Below, in pieces: positions 53,894-61,925 of a stretch of DNA of 64,000 bases. The notes beneath the pieces are model-generated. The model was not told the DNA's origin and ran no database searches. It saw only the letters and a program-made list of their open reading frames with translations. Each line of letters opens with the position of its first letter. The stretch's first letter is position 1. A program made the translations under genes and the position numbers. Origin of the DNA: Nocardioides mangrovicus (GTDB lineage Bacteria; Actinomycetota; Actinomycetes; Propionibacteriales; Nocardioidaceae); the NCBI RefSeq assembly GCF_003674065.1, contig NZ_RDBE01000006.1, positions 456,410 through 520,409 of the forward strand, in the 5' to 3' direction.

Positions 53894-54835
53894 CTACCGG
53901 CGGACGTCCGGCTCGACGTAAATCCGGGTCGCGGCGGGTTCGGCGCTGCGCACCGCCGCCTCGGCTCGGTCGATGGCCGCGGCGACGTCGCCGGCGGTCT
54001 CGGCGGCCGGCACGGCGACCTTGACCGCCACCAGCAGCTCCTCGGGACCCAGGTGCATCGTGCGCAGGTGGATCACGCCCTCGAGGCCCTCGGTGCCCTC
54101 GATCGCGGCGCGGATCCGGCGCTGGGCGTCGGGCGAGGCGGCCTCGCCCAACAGCAGGCTCTTGGTCTCCAGCCCGAGCACCACCGCCACCGCCACCAGC
54201 AGCAGGCCGATCAGCGCGGTGCCGGCGACGTCCCAGTACTCCGAGCCGGTGATCAGGCTCAGCCCCACCCCGAGCAGCGCGAAGACCAGGCCGGTCAGCG
54301 CGGCGGTGTCCTCGAGCAGGATCACCGGCAGCTCGGGCTCCTTGGCGCGGCGGATGAAGGTGACGTAGGACGCCGAGCCCTTGAGCTTCGCGCTCTCGCG
54401 CATCGCGGTGCGGAAGGAGAAGCCCTCCATGCCGATCGCGACGACCAGCACCAGGATCGGCACCCACCACCAGCGCGAGTCGAGGATGGAGTCCTCGGGG
54501 TGACCGTGGGCGGCGTGCACCTCGTGGAACTTGTGGTAGGCCTCGTAGAGCGCGAACAACCCGCCCACGGTGAACAGCACCACCGCCACCAAGAAGCCGT
54601 AGACGTAGCGCTCGGCACCGTGGCCGAAGGGGTGCTCCTCGTCGGCGTCCTTGCGGGCGGCCTTGCCGCCGCGCAGCAGCAGCAGCTGGTTGCCCGAGTC
54701 GGCCACGGAGTGGATCGCCTCGGCCAGCATCGAGGAGGCGCCGGTGAGCAGGAAGGCCAGCAGCTTGGTGACCGCGATGCCGGCGTTGGCCAGCAGCGCG
54801 GCCAGCACCGCCTTGGTCCCACCCTCGCTCGACAC
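53894..54835 (-). CDS. Cation diffusion facilitator family transporter
   Basis: 313-aa CDF protein with six membrane helices, exporting Zn, Mn, Fe or similar divalent ions by proton exchange. The first metal-site motif is in 'SSMLAEAIHSVADSGNQLLLLRG' (HxxxD) and 'HPFGHGAERYVYGFL' is a family signature. The second site 'ILLEDTAALTGLVFALLGV' carries ExxD rather than HxxxD. The cytoplasmic C-terminal domain ends '...AATRIYVEPDVRR'. GTG 54835 ('VSSEGGTKAVLAALLANAG') is the preferred start. Confidence 0.88.
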   Translation of the reverse strand: MSSEGGTKAVLAALLANAGIAVTKLLAFLLTGASSMLAEAIHSVADSGNQLLLLRGGKAARKDADEEHPFGHGAERYVYGFLVAVVLFTVGGLFALYEAYHKFHEVHAAHGHPEDSILDSRWWWVPILVLVVAIGMEGFSFRTAMRESAKLKGSASYVTFIRRAKEPELPVILLEDTAALTGLVFALLGVGLSLITGSEYWDVAGTALIGLLLVAVAVVLGLETKSLLLGEAASPDAQRRIRAAIEGTEGLEGVIHLRTMHLGPEELLVAVKVAVPAAETAGDVAAAIDRAEAAVRSAEPAATRIYVEPDVRR

Positions 54836-54876
54836 GGGACCAGACCCTATCCGCCCCTCTCCGCACGGCCCGCCGA

Positions 54877-57800
54877 TCACCCCACGAGGTGCGACCAGTC
54901 GCCCTCCAGGTCCGACCACGGCCCGACGGCGGCCACCCGTCCCTCGACCAGGACGACGACCCGGTCGGCCTGGGCCAGTGCGGCCCGCTTCGAGGTGGCG
55001 CCGAGCACCGTCGAGCGGCGGGCTCGCAGCGCCGACCAGAGCTCGACCTCCGTGCTCGCATCGAGTGCGCTGGACACGTCGTCGGCGAGGAGGAGGTCGG
55101 ACTCCGCGGCGAGGGCGCGGGCCAGGGCGAGCCGCTGCACCTGCCCGCCCGAGAGCCGGACGCCGCGGTGGCCCACCAGTGCGTCAGCGCCGCCAGCCTC
55201 GCGCACGTCCGCCCCCAGCCGGGCGTCCTCGATGGCCTGCTCCACCGGCCGGTCGTGGTCGAGCCGGATGTTGTCGACGATGCGGCCCGAGAGCACCCGC
55301 GGCACCTGCGCGACGTGAGCGACCCGGGAGGGGCGCAGGAACCTCTCGGCGTCGGTGACCGGGGTGTCGTTCCACAGCACCCGGCCCCGGTGCTCGACCA
55401 GTCCGGCCAGGGCGGAGAGCAGGCTCGACTTGCCCGAGCCGATCTGGCCCAGCAGCAGCACCAGCTCACCGGTGGCCACTTCGAGGTCGACGTCCTCGAC
55501 GCCCACGGTGCCGTCCTCGTGCGCCGCGGAGAAGCCGACCAGGCGCAGCCGGCGCAGCGGCTCGCGCTCGGCAGCGGACGGGACGGGTGCGGGCGCCGCG
55601 CCGGTCTCCAGGTCGACGCCGGCCGGGAGGTCCATCAGGTCGGTCCCGCCGGCGAGCCGGGCCGTGGCGCGCTGCCAGGACCGCACGCCGGGCGCCTCGG
55701 TGATGACCGCGCCGGCGACCTGGCCGAAGTAGGCGAAGCCCGAGAGGGCGGCGGTGATCAGGATCGCGGTGGCCAGGTCCCAGCCGCCGAGCTCGTAGAC
55801 CGCCCAGGCGACCACGACCCCCAGCTGCACCAGGACCACCGGCATGCCGTCGAGCACGGCCTGCACCCGGTGCTCGCGGATGGCGGCCTCGATGCGGCCG
55901 CCGTCGACGCGCCGCAGGTGCTGCTGCACCGCGCGCGTCGCGGCCGCGAGCTTGACGGTGCGGGCGCAGTCGAGGGCGGAGACCAGCGCCCGGCCGAACC
56001 CGGCGCGGGCGGTCGAGGAGGCGGCGGCCGAGCGGCCGGCGACGGGACGTCCGGCGGCCGAGGCCGCCGCGGTCAGCACCATCACGGCCAGCAGGACGCC
56101 ACCGGCGGCCACCGTGCCCGCAGCCAGTGCGGTGACCAGGACCACCACGACACCGTTGCTGGCGTCGATCCAGCGGTCGCCGTAGCGGGCGAACCGGTCG
56201 GCGTCCAGCGCCCGCGCGACGACCTCCCCCGCGGGCGTGGGCGGCAGCCGTCGCTGGTCGGTCTGGCCGAGCAGCACCGACATGCGCGCGCGCAGCATCA
56301 CCTCCACCCACCAACGCGGATATCGACGCAGCGCCACCGTCAGCGCGGGCGGCGCGGCCAGCAGGCTGGCCACCAGGGCCACCAGGAGCAGCACCGGACG
56401 CCCACCGCCGTCGACGTCTTGGACCACGCGTCCCCAGACCCACCCCGTGATCGCCCCGGTGGCGCCGGTGAGCACCACGACGAGGAAGACCCCGATGCTG
56501 AGCAGTCCCCACCACGGCCGCACCAGCAGGGCGTGCGTGACGCCTCGCGCCAGCGATGGGCCGGTGCCCGGCTCCGGCCGCTCCGGGACCGGGCCCTGGC
56601 GGCGCCGCGAGCCGATCTTTGCCGCCGAGGTGCCCTCGTCGGGGGCAGGGATGGTCGCGGCGGGCTCGTCGCGGGCGTCGCGGAGCAGCCGCCGGAACGG
56701 GCCGTCGACCGCAGCGATCGCCGCCCGCTCGCCGTGCTGGACGACGCGGCCGCCCTCGAGGACCGCGACCCGGTGGGCGCGTCCGGTGGTGGAGAGCCGG
56801 TGCGCGACGAGCAGTCCGGTGCGGCCGGCCAGGAGCCGGTCGGCGGCACGGGCCACGCGCGCCTCGGTGAGCGGGTCCATGCGTGCGGTGGCCTCGTCGA
56901 GGACCACGACCCGCACGTCGCGCACCAGCAGCCGCGCGAAGGCGACCAGCTGCTCCTCCCCCGCCGAGAGCGTGGTGCCCCCGGGGCCCAGCAGCGTGTC
57001 GAGGCCCTCGGGGAGGCCGGCCACCCACTCGGAGAGGCCGAGGTCGGCCACGGCGGCAACCACCTGGCTCGCCTCGACCGACGCGAAGAGCGTGATGTTC
57101 TCGGCCAGGGTGGCGGCCAGGATCTCGGTGCGCTGGGTCACGACGCCGACCGCGGCCCGCAGCCCGGACAGGTCGAGGTCCACGACGTCGACTCCTCCGA
57201 CGAGCACGGTGCCGGCCTCGGGGTCCACGGCGCGCGAGACCAACGACGCCAGGGTGGACTTGCCCGAGCCGCTGCGACCCACCAGCGCGAGCGTCTCCCC
57301 GGCCGGCACCCGCAGCGCGACGTCGTGCAGCGCGAACCCGCCCTCGGGGTAGGCGAAGTGCAGGTCGCGGAACTCGACGCCGACGTCGCCCGTCGGCGCG
57401 GGCAGCCCGCCGACGGGCTCGGGCTCCGCGGTGAGCATCTGGCGCAGCCGCACCAGCGCGCCCATGCCGGCCTGCAGGTCGGGCAGGTGGTGGGCGAGCC
57501 GGTCGATCTGGCCGACGAAGGTGGTGGTGACCAGGAAGAGCGTCACCAGCCGCGCCACCGAGAGGTCGCCGCCGACGGCGAGCGCCACGCCGGCGACGCC
57601 GACCGCGGCCAGCATGCCGTGGAGCAGCAGCCCGGCCCGCCGCGTCATCCGCGACTCGACCAGCAGCACGCGGTAGAAGCGGCGGTGCACCTCCGCGGAC
57701 AGCTCGGCCAGGCGGCGGACGGCGTAGGGGCGGCCCAGACTGGTGCGCAGGTCGTCGCGTGCGTTGACGGCCTCCTCGAGCGAGGCGGCGTGATCGGTCC

Positions 57801-58407
57801 AGGCGATCTCCTCGAGGACCTTCAGCCGCGACACCTGGCCCAGCAACGGCCGGACCAGCCGCAAGGTGGCCACGCCCGCCAGCGGGAACAGCACCCAGGC
57901 CGGCCACCAGGTCAGGCCCGCGACGATCCACATCGGCAGGATGCTGAACGCGGTCCGCAGCGCCTCCCAGGCCTGGCGCCGCATCAGCGTGCCGACCTCG
58001 TGGGTGTCGTCGTCGACCCGGTCGAGGACCTCCCCCACCGCCTGCTCGGAGATGACGGCGAGCGGCTGGCCGAGCGCCGCGGACAGCAGGTCGTCGCGCA
58101 GCCGGCCCTCCGCCCGGTCGACCACGCCGGCCCACACGACGCGTCCCAGCGCATCCAGCAGCGCACCGCCCACGACGCACAGCGCCAGCACCAGCACCAG
58201 TCGCTGCGTGGGCCCGGCCGCCAGCCGGCCGGCGACGACGGTGCCCAGGACCTCCCCCACCGCCCCCAGCCCCGAGGCAGCCAGCGCGAGCGAGGTCAGC
58301 GGCCCCCGCAGCCGGCGCTGGTCCACGGTGCGGTTCGTGTCGTCGGCGCGGTTCGTGTCGTCGGCGCGGTTCGCGTCGTCGGCGCGGATCGAGGTCAGGG
58401 TGGACAT
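54877..58407 (-). CDS. Fused two-half ABC exporter (TMD-NBD-TMD-NBD) with one degenerate ATP site
   Basis: 1176 aa from ATG 58407, about twice the usual half-transporter length. The first half has a membrane domain (about 30-320) and NBD1: Walker A 'VGRSGSGKST', signature LSAGE, Walker B 'VVVLDEAT', H-loop 'AHRLS'. The second membrane domain is about 640-920. NBD2 has Walker A 'GQIGSGKSS', perfect signature 'LSGGQ', Walker B 'LLLADDVSSALD' and 'TSKRA' where the H-loop His should be. So NBD1 Walker plus NBD2 signature make one canonical site, and the other site is degenerate, as in heterodimeric exporters. The N-terminus carries three 'RADD(T/A)N'-type repeats. Substrate unknown. Confidence 0.88.
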   Translation of the reverse strand: MSTLTSIRADDANRADDTNRADDTNRTVDQRRLRGPLTSLALAASGLGAVGEVLGTVVAGRLAAGPTQRLVLVLALCVVGGALLDALGRVVWAGVVDRAEGRLRDDLLSAALGQPLAVISEQAVGEVLDRVDDDTHEVGTLMRRQAWEALRTAFSILPMWIVAGLTWWPAWVLFPLAGVATLRLVRPLLGQVSRLKVLEEIAWTDHAASLEEAVNARDDLRTSLGRPYAVRRLAELSAEVHRRFYRVLLVESRMTRRAGLLLHGMLAAVGVAGVALAVGGDLSVARLVTLFLVTTTFVGQIDRLAHHLPDLQAGMGALVRLRQMLTAEPEPVGGLPAPTGDVGVEFRDLHFAYPEGGFALHDVALRVPAGETLALVGRSGSGKSTLASLVSRAVDPEAGTVLVGGVDVVDLDLSGLRAAVGVVTQRTEILAATLAENITLFASVEASQVVAAVADLGLSEWVAGLPEGLDTLLGPGGTTLSAGEEQLVAFARLLVRDVRVVVLDEATARMDPLTEARVARAADRLLAGRTGLLVAHRLSTTGRAHRVAVLEGGRVVQHGERAAIAAVDGPFRRLLRDARDEPAATIPAPDEGTSAAKIGSRRRQGPVPERPEPGTGPSLARGVTHALLVRPWWGLLSIGVFLVVVLTGATGAITGWVWGRVVQDVDGGGRPVLLLVALVASLLAAPPALTVALRRYPRWWVEVMLRARMSVLLGQTDQRRLPPTPAGEVVARALDADRFARYGDRWIDASNGVVVVLVTALAAGTVAAGGVLLAVMVLTAAASAAGRPVAGRSAAASSTARAGFGRALVSALDCARTVKLAAATRAVQQHLRRVDGGRIEAAIREHRVQAVLDGMPVVLVQLGVVVAWAVYELGGWDLATAILITAALSGFAYFGQVAGAVITEAPGVRSWQRATARLAGGTDLMDLPAGVDLETGAAPAPVPSAAEREPLRRLRLVGFSAAHEDGTVGVEDVDLEVATGELVLLLGQIGSGKSSLLSALAGLVEHRGRVLWNDTPVTDAERFLRPSRVAHVAQVPRVLSGRIVDNIRLDHDRPVEQAIEDARLGADVREAGGADALVGHRGVRLSGGQVQRLALARALAAESDLLLADDVSSALDASTEVELWSALRARRSTVLGATSKRAALAQADRVVVLVEGRVAAVGPWSDLEGDWSHLVG
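58330..58383 (-). repeat. Three 18-bp tandem repeats at the ABC exporter N-terminus
   Basis: GCGGTTCGTGTCGTCGGC is repeated three times in a row (one base differs in the last), with a partial fourth copy after 58383. It encodes the repeated hexapeptide ADD-x-NR just before the first membrane helix. The length keeps the frame, so copy number could vary between strains without breaking the gene. Confidence 0.85.
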
Positions 58408-58483
58408 GGCGGCGCCCACCGTAGGCGGCGGGTCCGACCGGGCGCGCCTCCTTTTCGGTGGACCGGCCCTTCAGTGGACCGGT

Positions 58484-59503
58484 TCAGCCGACGAGGCCCA
58501 CGTCGAGGTACGCGGCGGCGTACTGGCCGGTCCCCAGCAGGGCGGCGTAGCGGCCGACCTCGCCCTCGACCTCGCTGGTGACGACCTCGACGCGGACGCC
58601 CCGGGAGTCGGCGACCTCGACCAGGCGCTGCCGGTTGGCGCTCACCGCGGGGTCGTCGGCACCGTCGTCGAGCACGACGAGCGAGGGACGCGGGGCCGAG
58701 GAGGACTCGTCGGCGAAGGGGTCGGCGAAGACGTCGGCGGGCTGGGCCTGCTCGAGCAGCGGCAGCATCTGCTCGACGTCGCCGGAGACGGCCGTGCGAC
58801 CCGTGGCCCGGCGGACGGCCTCGGCCACGCGGCGCGCGGCGCGGGCCGCGAGCACGGTGCCGCCCCACACCAGCGGGGTGGTGTCGGCGATGGCGCTGGC
58901 CAGCGCCTTGGCCGGGTTGACGGCCAGGTCGCGGAAGGGCGAGCAGGCCACGGCGACCTCGTCGAGCGCGTCGGCCACCGCGTCGCCGCTGGTGAGCGGG
59001 GCCAGCTCGAGACGGTGCAGCAGCTCCAGCGCCACCACGGCCGTGGCCAGCTGGTCGCCGGTGACCACGGGCAGCACCGTGGTGTCGCGGCCGGCGGCGT
59101 GCTCGGCGACCAGCGAGGAGGCCGGGCAGGCCACCACCAGTGAGCAGCCGCGGCGCACCGCCTCGGCGACGCCGGAGGCGGTCTCGGGGTCGTTGCCGTC
59201 GGGGGCCAGCACCACCACCAGGTCGAGGCTGCCGGCCCAGCCGGGCAGCCGGGGCGCGGGCCAGGCCACGAAGGGCACCGGGCACCACGGCTCCAGCACG
59301 GCGCGCAGCAGCCGGGAGTCCGGACCGGCGGCGATGACCGCGCGGGGGCGGGCCCCGCCGAGCCGCTCCGCGCCCACCGAGACCGCCTCCGCGGCGGCCA
59401 CCGCCTCGCGGCGCACGCGCGAGCCGGCCTCGGCCAGGTGACGCAGCCGCAGGTCGGCGCGACGCAGCGCGGACTCGTCGTCGAGCAGGCTGTCGTCGAA
59501 CAT
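58484..59503 (-). CDS. TobH-like SIS-domain protein (phosphosugar isomerase-like)
   Basis: 339 aa. It contains 'RAVIAAGPDSRLLRAVLEPWCPVPFVAWP' and 'LVVVLAPDGNDPETASGVAEAVRRGCSLVVACP', which read as the sugar-phosphate-binding SIS fold. 'TPLVWGGTVLAARAARRVAEAVRRATG' resembles the phosphoglucose/phosphomannose isomerase family. The position next to phosphomannomutase matches Rv3256c (TobH) of mycobacteria. The typical catalytic residues of phosphomannose isomerase are not obvious, so it may be a non-catalytic or regulatory relative. ATG 59503 is 3 bp after the Trm112 gene end. Confidence 0.75.
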   Translation of the reverse strand: MFDDSLLDDESALRRADLRLRHLAEAGSRVRREAVAAAEAVSVGAERLGGARPRAVIAAGPDSRLLRAVLEPWCPVPFVAWPAPRLPGWAGSLDLVVVLAPDGNDPETASGVAEAVRRGCSLVVACPASSLVAEHAAGRDTTVLPVVTGDQLATAVVALELLHRLELAPLTSGDAVADALDEVAVACSPFRDLAVNPAKALASAIADTTPLVWGGTVLAARAARRVAEAVRRATGRTAVSGDVEQMLPLLEQAQPADVFADPFADESSSAPRPSLVVLDDGADDPAVSANRQRLVEVADSRGVRVEVVTSEVEGEVGRYAALLGTGQYAAAYLDVGLVG

Positions 59504-59506
59504 CTC

Positions 59507-59701
59507 TCAGGCCGGCTTGCGCGCCTCGTCGACCAGCAGGATCGGGATGTCGCCCTGCGGGTCGGTGTGGACGGGGTAGGCGTAGCCGCAGTCGCCGCCG
59601 GGGTCGGTGCACACCAGCTCGGTGGCGGCCTCGTCGACGCGCAGCGCGCCACGGCAGTGGGGGCAGACGACGATCTCCAGCAGCTGCGGGTCGAGGTTCA
59701 C
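59507..59701 (-). CDS. Trm112 family zinc-binding protein
   Basis: 64 aa. 'LLEIVVCPHCRGALRVDEAATELVC' with a CxxC pair and a later Cys ('DPGGDCGYAYPVHTD') is the UPF0434/Trm112 fold, ending 'IPILLVDEARK'. Such proteins activate or stabilise methyltransferases, and bacterial ones often sit beside sugar-nucleotide genes. The GTG at 59701 follows GGAGAG and overlaps the phosphomannomutase stop (GTGA). Confidence 0.88.
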   Translation of the reverse strand: MNLDPQLLEIVVCPHCRGALRVDEAATELVCTDPGGDCGYAYPVHTDPQGDIPILLVDEARKPA

Positions 59702-61053
59702 TGTTCTCTCCTGATGGTCGCCAGCACCCGGTCGCGGACCTCGGTCATCGTGGCCTCGTCGCGACCCTCGACGTTGAGCCGCAGCAGCGGCTCGGTGTTC
59801 GAGGGTCGCACGTTGAAGAAGCCGCCGGGGAAGCTCACCGTCATGCCGTCGAGGAAGTCGACCTCGGCGTCGGACCACTCCTGCTCGATCCGGGCCATCA
59901 CCGCCTGCGCGTCGGGGACGGTGGAGTTGATCTCCCCCGACGCCACGTAGCGCGCGTAGGGCGCGAGCAGCGCCGAGAGCGGCTGGTCGGTCCCGGCGAG
60001 CGCCGAGAGGGCGTGCAGCGCGGCCAGCATCCCGGAGTCGGCACGCCAGAAGTCCCGGAAGTAGAAGTGGCCGGAGTGCTCGCCGCCGAAGACGGCGTCG
60101 GTCTCGGCCATCGTCGCCTTGATGAAGGAGTGCCCCACCCGCGTACGCACCGGGGTGCCACCGAGCTCGGTGACGATCTCGGGCACGGCGCGGGAGGTGA
60201 TGAGGTTGTGGATCACCGCCGAGCCGGGCGACTTGGCCAGCTCGCGGGCCGCGATCAGCCCGGTCAGCACCGAGGGGTCGACGAGCTCGCCGCGCTCGTC
60301 GACCAGGAAGCAGCGGTCGGCGTCGCCGTCGAAGGCCAGCCCGATGTCGGCCCCGGTCTCGCGGACCTTGGCCTGCAGGTCCACCAGGTTGGCGGCGTCG
60401 ATCGGGTTCGCCTCGTGGTTCGGGAACGAGCCGTCGAGCTCGTAGTACATCGGCACCACGTCGAGGTCGAGCCGGCCGAGCACCTCCGGCGCGGTGAGCC
60501 CGGCCATGCCGTTGCCGGCGTCGACGACGACCTTCAGCCGGCGCCCGGAGACCGGTGCGAGCGAGAGCAGGTGGTCGGCGTAGGCGCCGAGCAGGTCCTG
60601 CTCGGTGGTCTCGCCGGGCGGGGCGTTGTCGGGGACGTCGTCGGCGGCCACCCGGTCGCGGATCTCGGCCAGGCCGGTCTCCAGCCCGATCGGCACCGCG
60701 TTCGCGCGGCACATCTTGATGCCGTTGTACTGCGCGGGGTTGTGGCTGGCGGTGAACATCGCACCTGGCACCCCCAGGTGGCCCGAGGCGAAGTAGAGGC
60801 CGTCGGTGGAGCACAGCCCGATCAGCACCACCGAGGTGCCCACCGCGTTGGCGCCCTCGGCGAACGCCGCGGCCATGCCGGGCGAGGAGGGCCGCATGTC
60901 GTGTCCCACCACGACCTCGCGGGCGCCGGTGACGGCGGCGAAGGCGCGGCCCACGGCGCGGGCGAGGTCCTCGTCGAGCTGGTCGGGCACCGTGCCGCGC
61001 ACGTCGTAGGCCTTGAACAGGGCTCGGAGGTTGTCCGGGTCCAGCGTGGTCAT
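59698..61053 (-). CDS. manB: Phosphomannomutase/phosphoglucomutase
   Basis: 451-aa alpha-D-phosphohexomutase supplying mannose-1-phosphate for GDP-mannose and envelope glycans. Domain 1 has the phosphoserine loop 'GAMFTASHNPAQYNGIK' (Ser near residue 105), domain 2 the Mg loop 'GLAFDGDADRCFLVD', domain 3 'VFGGEHSGHFYFRDF' (sugar recognition) and domain 4 'FNVRPSNTEPLLRLNVEG' (phosphate binding). All four hallmark loops are intact and the length is normal. It precedes the Trm112 and TobH-like genes on one transcript, the same order as mycobacterial Rv3257c-Rv3256c. Confidence 0.96.
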   Translation of the reverse strand: MTTLDPDNLRALFKAYDVRGTVPDQLDEDLARAVGRAFAAVTGAREVVVGHDMRPSSPGMAAAFAEGANAVGTSVVLIGLCSTDGLYFASGHLGVPGAMFTASHNPAQYNGIKMCRANAVPIGLETGLAEIRDRVAADDVPDNAPPGETTEQDLLGAYADHLLSLAPVSGRRLKVVVDAGNGMAGLTAPEVLGRLDLDVVPMYYELDGSFPNHEANPIDAANLVDLQAKVRETGADIGLAFDGDADRCFLVDERGELVDPSVLTGLIAARELAKSPGSAVIHNLITSRAVPEIVTELGGTPVRTRVGHSFIKATMAETDAVFGGEHSGHFYFRDFWRADSGMLAALHALSALAGTDQPLSALLAPYARYVASGEINSTVPDAQAVMARIEQEWSDAEVDFLDGMTVSFPGGFFNVRPSNTEPLLRLNVEGRDEATMTEVRDRVLATIRREQ

Positions 61054-61065
61054 GCGAGGAGTCTG

Positions 61066-61431
61066 TCAGGCGTCCGCGTCGCGCAGGACGCGCAGGTGTC
61101 CGCGACGTCCCACCTCGCGGGTGCCGCCGTCGGGCTCCGGCGGTCGCACCGGCCGGCCGGCCTCGCGCACCAGGTCGGCCAGCGCCAGCAGGTCGTCGCT
61201 GCTGGGCCCGGCGGCGGCCGGGTCGGGGGCCAGCCGGATGACCTCCCAGCCGCGGGGCGCGGAGAGCCGCTCGCTGTGCGCCTCGCACAGGTCGTAGGCG
61301 TGCGGCTCGGCATAGGTGGCCAACGGCCCGAGCACCGCCGTGGAGTCGGCGTAGTTGTAGGTCAGGGTCGAGACCGCCGGGTGGCCGCACGCGGTGCGCG
61401 AGCACCGGCGGTCCAGGCGGTGCACGGTCAC
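61066..61431 (-). CDS. DUF3499 family protein
   Basis: 121 aa. 'RRCSRTACGHPAVSTLTYNYADSTAVLGPLATYAEPHAYDLCEAHSERLSAPRGWEVIRL' is the conserved actinobacterial DUF3499 sequence, with four Cys/His positions (C, C, C, H) that probably bind zinc. The C-terminal half is variable and charged. The function is unknown. It is always near manB in actinobacteria (Rv3258c). Either GTG 61431 or GTG 61425 could start it; it lies 12 bp from manB. Confidence 0.92.
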   Translation of the reverse strand: MTVHRLDRRCSRTACGHPAVSTLTYNYADSTAVLGPLATYAEPHAYDLCEAHSERLSAPRGWEVIRLAPDPAAAGPSSDDLLALADLVREAGRPVRPPEPDGGTREVGRRGHLRVLRDADA

Positions 61432-61483
61432 GGACGGGGACGCTACCCCGGCGCGGGCCCGGCGGCGCCTAGGCTCGCTGGTC

Positions 61484-61918
61484 GTGCGAGGAATCGGCAG
61501 GGACCGTCACGGACGCGGCCGGCGGGGTCCCGACCTGCTGCCCACGCCGCTGGCACCGGACGGCGTCCCCCGCGACCGCACCCGCGGGGAGGCGTTCGAC
61601 GCCTTGGCCCTGGCCGTGCTGGAGGACCTCGAGGAGCGCTACGACGGCAGCCTGCCGCCGCTGGACCTGGCGGTGGAGGAGATCCCGGTGCTGCCGCCGG
61701 ACTGGTCCTCCTCGCGCGTGCCGCTGGGCTCCCAGGTCGCCCCGCGGGGTCCCGACCCGGCGCGGATCGTGCTGTTCCGGCGCCCGATCGAGCACCGCGC
61801 GGAGTCCCGCGCCGACCTGGCCGCGGTGGTGCTGGCCGTCATCGTCGAGCAGGTCTCCGAGCTGACCGGCATCGCTCCCCACGAGCTGCACCCGGACTAC
61901 CCCGACGACGAGGACTAG
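61484..61918 (+). CDS. Metallopeptidase-family (zincin-like) protein with degenerate active site
   Basis: 144 aa, homologous by eye to mycobacterial Rv3259: 'EAFDALALAVLEDLEERY', 'LDLAVEEIPVLPPDW' and 'DPARIVLFRRPIEHRAESRADLAAVVLAVIVEQVSELTGIAPHELHPDYPDDED'. The family is annotated as minimal zincins (HExxH), but here that place reads IVEQVSE, so zinc catalysis is unlikely. GTG 61484 is the most plausible start. It is divergent from DUF3499, as in mycobacteria, and ends 7 bp from the convergent DUF5719 gene. Confidence 0.8.
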   Translation: MRGIGRDRHGRGRRGPDLLPTPLAPDGVPRDRTRGEAFDALALAVLEDLEERYDGSLPPLDLAVEEIPVLPPDWSSSRVPLGSQVAPRGPDPARIVLFRRPIEHRAESRADLAAVVLAVIVEQVSELTGIAPHELHPDYPDDED

Positions 61919-61925
61919 GCACGGC

